From Triglochin maritima (Eukaryota > Streptophyta > Magnoliopsida > Alismatales > Juncaginaceae), in NCBI GenBank assembly GCA_963682175.1, contig OY821775.1, forward strand, positions 32,858,053 to 32,922,052: a DNA stretch of 64,000 bases. Direction: 5' to 3'. Below, one piece after another: positions 1-9,012 of the stretch. Position numbers and translations under genes: made by a program. Position 1 is the stretch's first letter; every line of letters starts with the position of its first letter. Under the pieces are notes generated by a model. The model saw only the letters and a list, made by a program, of their open reading frames with translations. It did no database searches and was not told the origin of the DNA.

Positions 1-205
1 CACAACTCTTACACTTCAAATTGTCCAATACATCTAAGAGAAACTCCCAAGCTATCAATTCCCCAAACCTATACTCTCCAAGCATAAACTTCACACTTTA
101 GTCATCAATTCCTTATTCACTCAAAGTGTGCTCAAGTTACAGAGTGTGTTCCACTCACATTGTTGTTCAAGAAGCAAGGATCTCGGTGAAAGTCCCAAAT
201 GTTAT
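1..205 (+). repeat. Truncated copia LTR, downstream half (family C)
   Basis: The stretch follows the same order of short blocks as the second half of the complete LTRs at 1756-3148 and 16004-17379: a cytosine-rich run of short words, the block CAAAGTGTGCTCAAG, then AAGAAGCAAGGATCTCGGTG and a GAAAGTCCC block. It breaks off near 205, where an unrelated repeat begins. The left end is cut by the window edge. Confidence 0.6.
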
Positions 206-218
206 CTAAAAGAAACCT

Positions 219-830
219 AACTAGGTAATCAAGGCAAAAGAAAGCCTAAAGTCCACTATAGGTCCTTAACACTAGATGACGCCTAACTTGGAGGTCCCAC
301 CGAGGACCATTAGTCCGTAGGAAATCAAGAACCCGGAGGTTCTTAAAATCGCAGGGAGACTAGATGGGCAACGACGTTCAGGCCATAACTACCTTAAACG
401 GTTTCGTCTCCTTAATACGTCTGGAAATCTTAGGGGCCAACATTTAAATTGATTTTATTAAGGGTTTTTTATTATGTGATTTTTGGGCCAAGGAAAATGT
501 GATGAAATCCCCCACCTCATCTCCTATAGGTGACTGCCCCTAGGTGTTTTTCATACCTTAATCTAACAAACAACACACCAAACAATCTCTCACTCTCTTG
601 TCTCAATGCAATCCCACTAACTAATGCATGCTTTCTAATGAATGATGAGTGAAAGAGATTACTTACCTTACTCTAGCAATGTATGACAGAAATCGTAAAA
701 GAAAAAATAAATACGATGATTACATGCGTGGAAAGTCCTATATGATGAATGACTTGGCAAATATTCTAATCTTTTGTTATAGGTTGTTAAAGACCAAGTT
801 GCTTAAGGGTCGATGAGTTAGAAACTACAA
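219..830. repeat. Unclassified dispersed repeat U, copy 1
   Basis: About 600 bp that recurs at 47926-48510 in the same orientation with high similarity. Shared blocks include GGTCCCACCGAGGACCA, GGAAATCAAGAACCCG, AGACTAGATGGGCAACGACG, GACTGCCCCTAGGTGTTTTT and GGAAAGTCCTATATGAT. It has no coding potential, no terminal repeats that I can see and no flanking duplication. Copy 1 directly follows an LTR fragment and copy 2 lies inside a CACTA element, so it is probably mobile or part of a larger element, but I cannot classify it. Confidence 0.7.
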
Positions 831-1755
831 CATAAATAAACATTTAACTAAACAAAATAAGTATTACAAATAAAACATTATAACATTTCAGCAGTGACAA
901 ATAAAGAATAATTAAATTTCAGTAGGTGATAAATTTATCTGTTATCTTCAAATTCAATTTGATTAAAGTCCAAACATGTAGATATGTTTCTTTTTCCTAA
1001 GTTTTGGTTCCAATTCAGAACTGATTGGTTGATTGTTGTGGTCCAGTATCTTCACAATGTAATTTCGTAGATTATATTTAAAATTCAATTTGTTTGTTTT
1101 CTGTCTCTATTCCAAATCATATTCCCAAATTAGAGTTGAGAAAAAACTTAAGGAGAAACTCATTTTTAACATTTCAGAATGCAAAATATAATCCGATATG
1201 CACATCTGTATGCTGAATTTCAGAATATAATCTGATATACTGTTTCCATTATGGTTTTTGAAATTTCTCCAAATCCGCATTCATTTTTTTCCTGACAAAG
1301 AGTAGCACGAACCACATTTGAAAGTAGAACTTGATTGCATTAGCAGAAGATAATTGTTGAGTACTAAGTAGCAAAATGCTAAATCAACAGGGTTCAACAT
1401 TAGAATCAAGAACTTTTGAGATTGTGCCCTGGTAAAGCCTATAGATATGTATTAAGGAAGTTAATGTGAAAAATAGAAGTACGTTAATCAAAAGCATTAA
1501 CTTGTTAAAACGTTGAACAAAAAATGTAACACAACATGTCCATTTTGTGAAAACCCGCTTCTAGTCCACATCAAACCCCAATTCATCCAAAAACACACAA
1601 AAAACAATAAATCCTAAGCACTTAAATCCACAAACACAACATCAACACACGAGTTTTCTAAAAAACCATCAAATCTTATCTGACAAGAGTGGCAACGTGG
1701 AAAGATCATTTTCCTTTGCCATTCAATGATCAGATGGTGAAAAGGTTGGCCGTAC
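831..1755. other. AT-rich DNA without recognised genes
   Basis: No reading frame of note, no repeat shared with the rest of the window, and no RNA gene recognised. The last 75 bases before the LTR at 1756 can be read as open sequence but match nothing I recognise. Confidence 0.5.
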
Positions 1756-3148
1756 TGTTGGCTTTTGACCTTAATCCGTGTTTTGATTATGTAATCAACG
1801 TAATCTTAATCACAACCAGAGGTAGAGTAGCACACATAATGCATAGAAGATATATTGTTTTGTACTAACACCTACAGGTGATCAAGACTTAAGAAAGAAT
1901 GGAATCAAGTCAAGACATGTAATAAAGGTTATTGAAGACATGTAATTTTATCTTTTATTTGACTCTTAGGAATCTATGTAATCTTGAGCTTACTAGAGTT
2001 AAAATCCATTCACATAGAGACTCTAGCAAACCTATAGAAGTCACATACAAATTTCCATATCAATCTGACTCGAATAGGTAAACCAATTCAGTAGGACAAC
2101 CAAGTTTAATGAATTGTCTGCACACAAACGGTTGACTGACCCTGTTACGGTCGACCGGTTGACAAGTGCAATCTTAACCATGGTACAATTGACCGATTGT
2201 CCCGTATTTTCAGGACGATAGTTAACCTTGTCGTATTATACAACAATCATATTCGTATTTTCATCAAACCCCCAAAAACGTATTTATCCACTAGTCAACC
2301 GTTTACCAGAAACAATCGACCATTTGAAGACACCAAAAGTGCATGTTATTTTCGGTCGACCAGACCATCAATATGTGTTCGACCGATAGATCTTTAAACC
2401 TTGGCCAAACCATGATTTTCGTCGACCATTATTTTTTAGTCGACCAGGCACTTAAGTCATAGACAAAAGAGGTTCGACCGAAGCTTATTGTGGTTCGAAC
2501 GTTTCCTTACTCTTAAGGAAGTGGTCGATCGTTGAGGGACAGAATTGCTGAACTTTATGATTTGTGTATCTTACACATAACTCACCTAATTCTTCCCCAA
2601 CGACTATAAAACTTTAGGAGCATAGAAATAGAGGTTCCCCAATCTTATTTAGAGAACTCTCCAACTTCCAATTGTTTTATACACTAGAGAGCATTATCAA
2701 ATCTTCAAATCCCCAAATACTACACTCCAAGACTAAACTTCATCACTTGATCAATTTCCCAATCATACTCAAGTGTGCTCAAGGAAGAGAGTGTTGTGAT
2801 CAACTCAAATTGTTGACAAAGAAGTAAAGGTTTTGGTTAAAGCCCGAAGCATCCCTCTCCGATTGTGAGAGGAGGTTTCACGCTTGGCGATGGTATTCGT
2901 AAGCTTGCAGTGTAAAGAAACTCTCTACCAGGCCAGAATGGGGAGTGGATAGTAAGTTGTGAGCGGAGCTTGCAAGAGGGAAGTAAGACCCAGTCGGGGA
3001 TCTGAACCTCTATAAAAAAACCATTTCCATTGTGGTTTGAATAATATTTTTTACTTGTTTTATTTTTTTGTTTCCGTTGCATCTCTTGTTTAATCAAGTA
3101 GAGAATTAACTGAGTGATTAGATTAATTAGAGCCCATCGATCCTAACA
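1756..3148 (+). mobile_element. Complete copia LTR, copy C1
   Basis: A full LTR of about 1.39 kb starting TGTTGGC and ending GATCCTAACA, colinear with the LTR at 16004-17379 and, more distantly, with the minus-strand pair at 7483-8999 and 11376-12890. The U3 part (2140-2530) holds several copies of a GGTCGACC-like palindrome. The LTR is not followed by a primer binding site. Its last base is the A of an ATG and LINE sequence begins at once. The five bases before it (CGTAC) do not match the five after it (TGGAC), so it does not look like a simple solo-LTR insertion. Confidence 0.85.
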
Positions 3149-4470
3149 TGGACAAGAGTACTATTGTTTTCTTGATGGATACCTCCGACTCCAGCCACTT
3201 GCACCCGAGGGGAAATATAATTACTAGATCGAGGGCTATGAGAGATAAGACAAGCATATGGGGCTTGGGTAGGTTCGAGGCTCTTGCTGATCTTAAGGGA
3301 AGAGGGAATGAAGAAGAAATTGCTAACAAGGAAGTGGATGTAGAAAGCACAATTGGAGCTCCCTTTCAGCGAGTGGGTGGGAAAAAGAGGAATGAAAGCA
3401 AGGTGTTGTCTCCACCACCTCTGGTGTATCTTGACGTACTTTCACCACAACCTGAGGCATTCCGTGCTATTTGGGAGAGGGGGCTGCAAGAACAAATAGC
3501 AAATCGGGGCGGTAAGGGATGAAAGTCCCATATTGCAAAGCCATGAATGTACTCGTGTGGAATGTGCGCAACCCAAATCTCACCGGCCATGCGCACATGA
3601 TTCGGGGAAGAATAAAGGAGGTGAAAGAGGACATTGTGTGCCACGTGGAACACAAAGTGAAGCTTAAGAAGATTGAGCACTTTTGGAAAGTAATTTGGGG
3701 GCATGAATGGGCGTCAAACAACATGGTGATCAACTCTGATAGAATTCTTATCTTGTGGAATGAGTTGAAGGTGGACCTTAGGGTCACTTATGAAACCGCA
3801 CAAATGCTGCAGCTGGAGGGTAGAGAGAAAAGAAATGGGAAAAATTTAGTTATCGTGGCGGTCTATGCTGAAAACGGGCATGTGGAGCTGCAGTCGCTTT
3901 GCAAAGATCTTGGTCGAGCCACCCTTCCAGACTCCATGCCTTGGCTGGTTTATGGTGACTTCAATTGCATTCGGAATGCAAATGAGAGGGGGGGCTTAAC
4001 TTGGTGGCTATTGATGAGTTCCATGCTTGTGTAGACCGACTTCAGCTTCTTGATGTCCGTTGAACCGGTGGAGAGTTTAGATGGTCTAATTCTTCACATG
4101 GGGAGGCATGCATTGAGACACGCATTGATAGAATCTTCATGTCTCATGTGTGGTTAAAATCTTTCCCTGATTCCTTCTATGTTGTGGGGATAGGGACTTG
4201 AGTGATCACTCCATGCTCATCATGGCCATGGAGAAAGAGGGCCCTGATAAGAAGCAGATGTTTAAATTTGTGAATTTTTAGGTTGAACATGAGATGTTCA
4301 AGGATGTTGTGAAGGAGGCGTGGACTACGAGGGTGGAAGGCACTCACATGTTTAGATTGACGGCAAAGCTTAATGGTGTGAAGGAAGCATTGAAGAAGTG
4401 GAGTAAGGAGACCTTTGGCAATGTTGAACGGAGAGTAGGCGAATCCCAGCTTTCGCTTGCTGAAATCAGG
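3149..4470 (+). pseudogene. L1-type LINE fragment, copy 1: ORF1 tail and endonuclease domain
   Basis: Two overlapping frames are visible. The first (3148-3522, 124 residues) is probably the C-terminal tail of the nucleic-acid-binding ORF1 protein. The second (from 3519) begins the endonuclease part of ORF2. They overlap in an ATGA stop-start. The endonuclease shows MNVLVWNVR (metal-binding Asn), VCHVEHK (Glu), VYGDFN (Asp and Asn), and, after a frameshift near a seven-G run at 3989-3995, ETRIDRIF (Asp) and SDHSML (Asp-His). It is therefore an APE-type endonuclease. The copy stops at about 4470, before the reverse transcriptase. It is close to identical to 17380-18706. It is non-functional through frameshifts and truncation. 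Confidence 0.85.
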
Positions 4471-4506
4471 AAAGAAGTATAGATTTCACAAAGAAGTATA
4501 GATTTC
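4471..4506. repeat. 19-bp tandem duplication at the LINE/LTR junction
   Basis: The unit AAAGAAGTATAGATTTCAC is present at 4471-4489 and again, apart from its last two bases, at 4490-4506. The second copy aligns with the normal LTR sequence (an AAAGAAGTAAAGG block before the GGTGAAAGCCCG block), while the first sits between LINE and LTR. The LINE side shares AAA with the unit. This looks like a double-strand-break repair scar with a templated insertion. Confidence 0.7.
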
Positions 4507-4821
4507 GGTGAAAGCCCGAAGCATCCCTGTCGGATTGTGAGAGGCGGTGTCAAGCTTGGCGAGGTTGTTCGTAAGCTTGCAGTGTAAAGGCATTCTATCC
4601 CAAGCCAGAATGGGGAGTGGAAAGTGAGTTGTGAGCGAAGCTTGCAAGAGAGGAAGTAAGATATGGTGGTGGATCTGAACCTCCATAAAAAAACATGTTT
4701 CCATTGTGGTTTGAATAATCTTTTTACTTGTTTTATTTGTTTGTTTCCGCTGCATCTCTTGTTTAATCAAGTAGAAAATTAACTTAGTGATTAGATTAAT
4801 TAGGGGCCAACGATCCTAACA
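4490..4821 (+). mobile_element. 3' end of copia LTR (remnant 5' LTR of copia-P)
   Basis: The last 330 bp of a family C LTR, ending GATCCTAACA exactly as C1 and C2 do. Two bases later a primer binding site follows, so this is the 5' LTR of the gag-bearing element. About 1 kb of its upstream part (all U3) is missing, replaced by LINE sequence at the duplicated junction, so this copy has no promoter of its own. Confidence 0.85.
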
Positions 4822-4823
4822 AT

Positions 4824-4835
4824 TGGTATCAGAGC
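4824..4835 (+). other. Primer binding site of copia-P (initiator Met tRNA type)
   Basis: TGGTATCAGAGC, two bases after the LTR end. This 12-mer is the standard plant copia primer site, complementary to the 3' end of initiator methionine tRNA. It fixes the LTR end and the plus orientation of the element. Confidence 0.9.
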
Positions 4836-4873
4836 ATAAGTGCTAAATTTCAAATACTTAACCATATTTTAGC

Positions 4874-6491
4874 ATGACATCTTCATCTAATCATGTAGAA
4901 GGATTATGCACAACTAGACCACCTTTGCATAATGGGTCAAACTATGATTATTGGAAGAATAGAATGAAAATATTCTTAGTATCTAGTGACCTTAAGTTTT
5001 GGATCTTCCTCTAAAACCCATACACCACTCCTAAGAAAGAAGAACTAGCCACCTTCACTAGGGCTAAAATGAAGGAATATGAAATGAATTCTACCATCAT
5101 GAACATCCTTTATTGTGGCTTGAATGAGGGTGAGTACAATAGGATTAAAGGGTGTGAAATTGCATATGAAATATGGCATAGACTTCAACTGCATCACGAG
5201 GGATATAGTAGAACAAAAGAAACTAGAATTAGCCTCCTCATGCTTAAATATGAAATTTTCACTATGCAATTCAATGAGAATATAAGTGAGATGAACACTC
5301 GCTTCGCCAATATCACAAACTCTCTCAAAGTTCTTGGCAGAAATTTCAGTGACGGGGATATGCCGAGAAAGTTCCTCTGGTCTCTCAACAACGAATGAGA
5401 GGACAAAGTCGTCGCAATTGAAGAAGCACATGACGTTTCCCAACTAAAGATGGAGGACTTCATTGGAAACCTCATGGCCTATGAGGTCCAAATAAGTCAT
5501 CAAAAGGAGAAAGAAGCCTCCAAGATGAAATCGACCATGGCATTACATGCAAAATTTGATGAACCAACTATAACAGTAGAAGATTATGACATTGAGGTCC
5601 TTGCCAAAGACTTCTTCAAATACCTCAAGAAATAAAAAGGAGAAATGAGAGAAAGAAGAGGAAGAATAAGTGAGATGAAGGAAAAAGAAAAGGAGAAGGA
5701 GAAGAGTGAAAATGAGAAGAAAAAGGAGAGAAGGAGAGAAAAGGCCATGAGCAAGAGAAAAGAGAAGAAGGAAGAAGCTCACAAAGAAACATGGGACGAT
5801 TCTTCATCTTCATCATCATCTTCTCTACAAAGTAGAAGGGAGGTTTCCCACACATGCTTCATGGCTATTGAAGATGAATAAAGTGAGGTGGCTTCAAAAT
5901 CTTGTTCTACTAGATCTAATTCATGCACAACTAAATCATATTCTAGTGATAGCTCATGCTTTAAACAAGAAACATATAATTTTGATGAGCCTCAAAATGC
6001 ATTTAATGAATTAGTTACTCCATATGAGATCATTTGTGAAAAGAACAAGAAGGCTAGAAAGCTAATAAATGATCTCCAATGTCAAATTGAAATAATCATG
6101 AACGAGAAGAACAAGGTGATTGATAGACATGAAAAACATGCATTAGAACTTGGTAGTCTAAATGCAACACCGATTAATATTGATGAGCAACTAGATGTTA
6201 AGGCATGTAATGCTCAAGTTAGAAAAGATCTCGAAAAGTTCACAAAAGGAACAAAAATACTTGACATACTTCTAGGTAGTCAAAGGCAATCATTACATAA
6301 ACATGGTTTAGAATATCATGCTTCATATGTTAAAAACCATGTTTCTTACACTACTATGATTGGAAAACAATTTTTTGTTAATAAATGTTCCTCAAGTGTA
6401 TGGGCTTTCAAAGCCAAAATGGTTTGAGTTCCAAAAGCAAACATTCAAGGACCCAAAGTTGTTTAGGTAGCTAAATCTACTCTTCTAGGTA
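4874..6491 (+). pseudogene. copia Gag (UBN2 type), broken by nonsense codons
   Basis: Gag forms the virus-like particle of the retrotransposon. One reading frame runs from ATG 4874 without any frameshift. It has an N-terminal DUF4219/UBN2-type gag domain (NGSNYDYWKNRMK near residue 22, LYCGLNEGEYNRI, EIWHRLQ), a Lys/Glu-rich linker at 5640-5780, a serine run, then a coiled-coil stretch ending VWAFKAKMV. Six stops interrupt it: 5012, 5396, 5633, 5879, 6425 and 6463. Against the copia-N copy, five of them are CAA to TAA or TGG to TGA/TAG, all C-to-T or G-to-A changes. No protease, integrase or reverse transcriptase follows. The frame is cut at 6491 by the Athila A1 insertion and resumes at 15338. 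Confidence 0.85.
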
Positions 6492-7036
6492 TGATTGAAA
6501 TTATATCATGCATATATTTGTGTCTTATATCCTCTATTTTTAACCTAAGCAATGCTACGTAACGAGTTTTATGTTTAAATTTCAGGAATAAAACAAGTGA
6601 GAAGAAGAGACACAAAAAGGACCTGAAAGCAAGAAAAAGACTGAATTGTGAGACTTATGGACTGATATGCAAGAGGGAAAGACCCAGATGTAAACCAAAA
6701 TGACCAATAAGGAAATCAAGAAACTCCACACAATCATGATGAGTATTTTAGCAATTAAATCCGGGCCTAAACTCCAATCACTGATCCAAGTGCACCTCAA
6801 ATGAAGCATTGAAGAACTAAAGAAGATAGCCGAAAATGGGTCGAATCCAGGAAAACATGACCGTCAATTGGCGGTCCAATACCGCCAATTAGCGGTCCTT
6901 TTTTCTCCGAATCCGACCCGATTTTGCCCGGATATGGGTTATGTGTTTATGTCTCTTCTGGGAATGTTTCATTAGTCCCACATGGGAGATTGTCCACAAT
7001 TACCTTTTTCTATGACTATAAATAGAACTCTTCATC
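6492..7036 (+). mobile_element. Truncated 5' LTR of Athila A1
   Basis: Colinear with the first 550 bp of the LTR at 13879-15332, including TATCATGCATATATTTGTG, the double palindrome near 6870, TTAGTCCCACATGGGAGATT and the promoter block CTATAAATAGAACTCTTC. After that block the sequence switches to internal DNA, so everything downstream of the TATA region (R-U5), the primer site, gag and pol were lost in one deletion. Confidence 0.85.
6859..6897. repeat. Paired palindromes in the Athila U3
   Basis: Two copies of an 18-bp palindrome: GACCGTCAATTGGCGGTC at 6859-6876 and ACCGCCAATTAGCGGTCC at 6880-6897. The consensus over the other LTRs of this family is GACCGCCAATTGGCGGTC, with a CCAAT core on both strands, about 120-150 bp upstream of the TATA box. 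Confidence 0.8.
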
Positions 7037-7477
7037 TCACAGGTTTTGAGGGAAATTCGGGTTTGTGTCCATCAACATGACCATGAAAATTTCCTTGTGC
7101 TTTATGTCAGTGAGATATTGTCTTTTGCATGCATATATCCATGTAGAATCATGCTCACATTCATTGAGGACAATGCATCAAGTAAGTGTGTGTGTGGGGG
7201 GGGGGGGGTGTTTTACGTGTGTACATACTCGAGTCTTTCACCTTTTGTTTTATTTTGTTTTCTTTTGTTTGTATTGTTAGGGTTATATTAGTGTACTGCA
7301 TTTAATATCAATATATCCACTAGCCATGATCCGTGGGGTACTTGTCTTCTTTTGCTTCTCTAGTGCTTTAATTTTTTCACATTTCTTTCAAAATCATCAA
7401 GTGTTTGCAAAAGAAAATGTTTTGTGGGTTTTGCGTGTGTTTAGCATGTGCAAAACCGTTGTGAGGCAAAGTAAAAA
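7037..7477 (+). other. Athila A1 noncoding 3' internal region with purine tract and G run
   Basis: The phrase CATTGAGGACAATGCATCAA followed by AGTAAGTGTGTGTGTG and a run of about 13 G is the typical Athila 3' internal block. It ends in an uninterrupted GT/G tract (7185-7208). The end of this block (7441-7480) recurs inverted at 52143-52178. There is no protein frame of note; the 81- and 71-residue frames crossing the G run look like chance. Confidence 0.65.
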
Positions 7478-8033
7478 GAAAGTGTAGGATCGTGTGGGTT
7501 ATGGGTCCACTAATCACTATTAATCTAATCCCTAACTAATCAAGCAATAAACGCAGCGGAAACAAATTTAAAAACAAGTAGGGAAATTAACAGAAAATGC
7601 AAACCACAAAGAGACACGTCGTTTTTATAGAGGTTCGGCACCCCACCCGGGTCCTAGTCCTCTCTTGTAAGCTCCGCTCGACTCCGCGAGCTCCGCCTAT
7701 GTCTTCACTATCCACTCCTCGTTCCGGGCCGGGAGAGAACGCCTTTACACCACAAGCAACACGAACAACCCTCGCTTGCTTGAATTCTTCCTCTCACAAT
7801 CCGAGAGGGACACTTCGGGCTTTCACCGAAGTCCTTGCTTCTTTTGACAACACTTGTAACTGAGTGGGATTCACTCTCTAATTGAGCACAACAATTGCTA
7901 GATGATTGTATGATGAAGGATGTGGAAATTAGGCTTTGGAATCACTAATTGGGAGCTTTGAGGTTGTGGAAAATCTCACTATAAGTTTGACACTTTGGAG
8001 TTGTGAATCTTGTTGAAAACTAAGTGTGAACCT

Positions 8034-8042
8034 CTATTTATA
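8034..8042 (-). promoter_or_regulatory. TATA box of the copia-N 3' LTR
   Basis: TATAAATAG on the minus strand, in the context GCTTATAAATAGAGG. It is the only strong TATA match in the LTR and lies about 100 bp downstream of the palindrome array, which places the array in U3. Confidence 0.7.
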
Positions 8043-8138
8043 AGCTCCTAAAGATTTCTAGCCGTTTGGACAAGATTTGATTGGGTTTTGTGTAGGATAC
8101 ACAAAACAGAAAATCGGGTTCAGAAATCTGTCCAGAAA

Positions 8139-8635
8139 CGGTCGACCGAAAGGTGTATCGTTCGACCGAACCCTTAAGTCTGTTGATGGATCGGTTGACC
8201 GAACATAGGTACTGGTCGACCGAATCACTTAAGTTCTATAGGTCAACGGTCGACCGAACTGGTACCGGTTGACCGAACTACTGGGTTCGGTAAAGAGAAA
8301 TCTTGATCGGTTGGACAAACTTGTGTCGACCGATAGCAGGTAGATTTTACCTATTTGAACGGTCGACCGAACTAGACAAATGGTTCGACCGGTTCTAATG
8401 TATATGGGGGTGTATATTGAGAAAAATGTGTATACGATCGTTGTATAATACGACAAATAAAACGGTCGTATTTTTACCAAAAACAGCAAACGAAACGGTC
8501 GACCGAAGGTCTACCGGTCGACCGAACAGGTCTGGGTAATCGGTTAAATAGATGTGTGATCGGTTGAACGGATTGGTCTGGTATAACAAAAATTGTGTAT
8601 AACCGGTCGACCGAAAGGTGAACGGTCGACCGAAC
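8139..8635. repeat. Array of GGTCGACC palindromes in the copia-N 3' LTR
   Basis: About 13 copies of a motif close to CGGTCGACCGAAC in 500 bp, eight with the perfect 8-bp palindrome GGTCGACC and the others with one or two changes (GGTTGACC, GTTCGACC). Spacing is irregular, from under 20 to over 100 bp, so this is a cluster of binding-site-like words and not a satellite. Confidence 0.9.
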
Positions 8636-9000
8636 TCAGGCAGACTGGTGACCAATGTTTTAGGTGTTTAGGTGATCTAATGGAGTCCAAATTATATGAT
8701 ATTTTGTGTGTGACTCCTAAAAGGAACCTAGTGTGTGAATGCATGCATATTAGCTTAAGTTATGCTCAATTTACATAAGTTCCTAATTCTCAAAGAAAGG
8801 TAAAATTACATGTCTTCAATCCTAGCTTGATTACATGTCTTGACTTGATTTTTCTTCTTTCTTGAGTCTTGATCACCTGTAGATGTTAGCACAATACAAC
8901 ATGTATACTATTATACTACATGTGTTAATCTACATGTCCTTATTAAGATTAGGTTTAATTACATCATCAAAATACGGATTAAGGCCAGAAAGCCAACAAT

Positions 9001-9012
9001 CTCCCCCTTTTT
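9001..9012 (-). other. Polypurine tract of copia-N
   Basis: AAAAAGGGGGAG on the minus strand, immediately before the 3' LTR apart from two or three bases. It is the expected primer for plus-strand DNA synthesis. Confidence 0.85.

Larger units (their letters stand above)
7483..8999 (-). mobile_element. 3' LTR of copia-N
   Basis: 1517 bp, TGTTGGC to GATCCTACA when read on the minus strand, near-identical to 11376-12890. It holds the TATA box (8034-8042) and, upstream of it, the GGTCGACC array (8139-8635). The short frames that can be read through it on either strand recur in the other LTR and are not genes. Confidence 0.95.

Noticed and set aside
3123..3787. Minus-strand frames of 75-112 residues over the LINE (also 17354-18018)
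   Set aside because: They are antisense shadows of the LINE ORF1 tail and endonuclease, whose plus-strand motifs are recognisable.
4824..4835. tRNA-like sequence TGGTATCAGAGC (also 11361, 27545, 29187) and TGGCGCCATTGCCGGGT at 38804
   Set aside because: Only 12-17 bases match tRNA 3' ends and they sit just inside LTRs. They are primer binding sites, not tRNA genes.
5645..5881. Lys/Glu-rich frame as a novel charged protein (also 10242-10649 on the minus strand and its plus-strand Ser/Leu/Phe-rich shadow at 10390-10699)
   Set aside because: It is the low-complexity linker of the copia Gag frame, present in both gag copies. The hydrophobic shadows are the reverse complement of the charged repeat.
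7597..7863. 88-residue frame repeated at 11489-11755
   Set aside because: It lies in the R-U5 part of the copia-N LTRs, is read against the element's strand, and is duplicated only because the LTR is duplicated.
8139..8635. Regularly repeated 8-13 bp words that could suggest a CRISPR array
   Set aside because: Units are short palindromes at irregular spacing inside an LTR, variable in sequence, present in every LTR copy, and there is no leader or cas gene. The genome is plant.
8229..8655. Overlapping 66-86 residue frames in both LTRs (also 12121-12636)
   Set aside because: They are read through the GGTCGACC array; repeats of RST, GRP and FGRP simply translate the palindrome.
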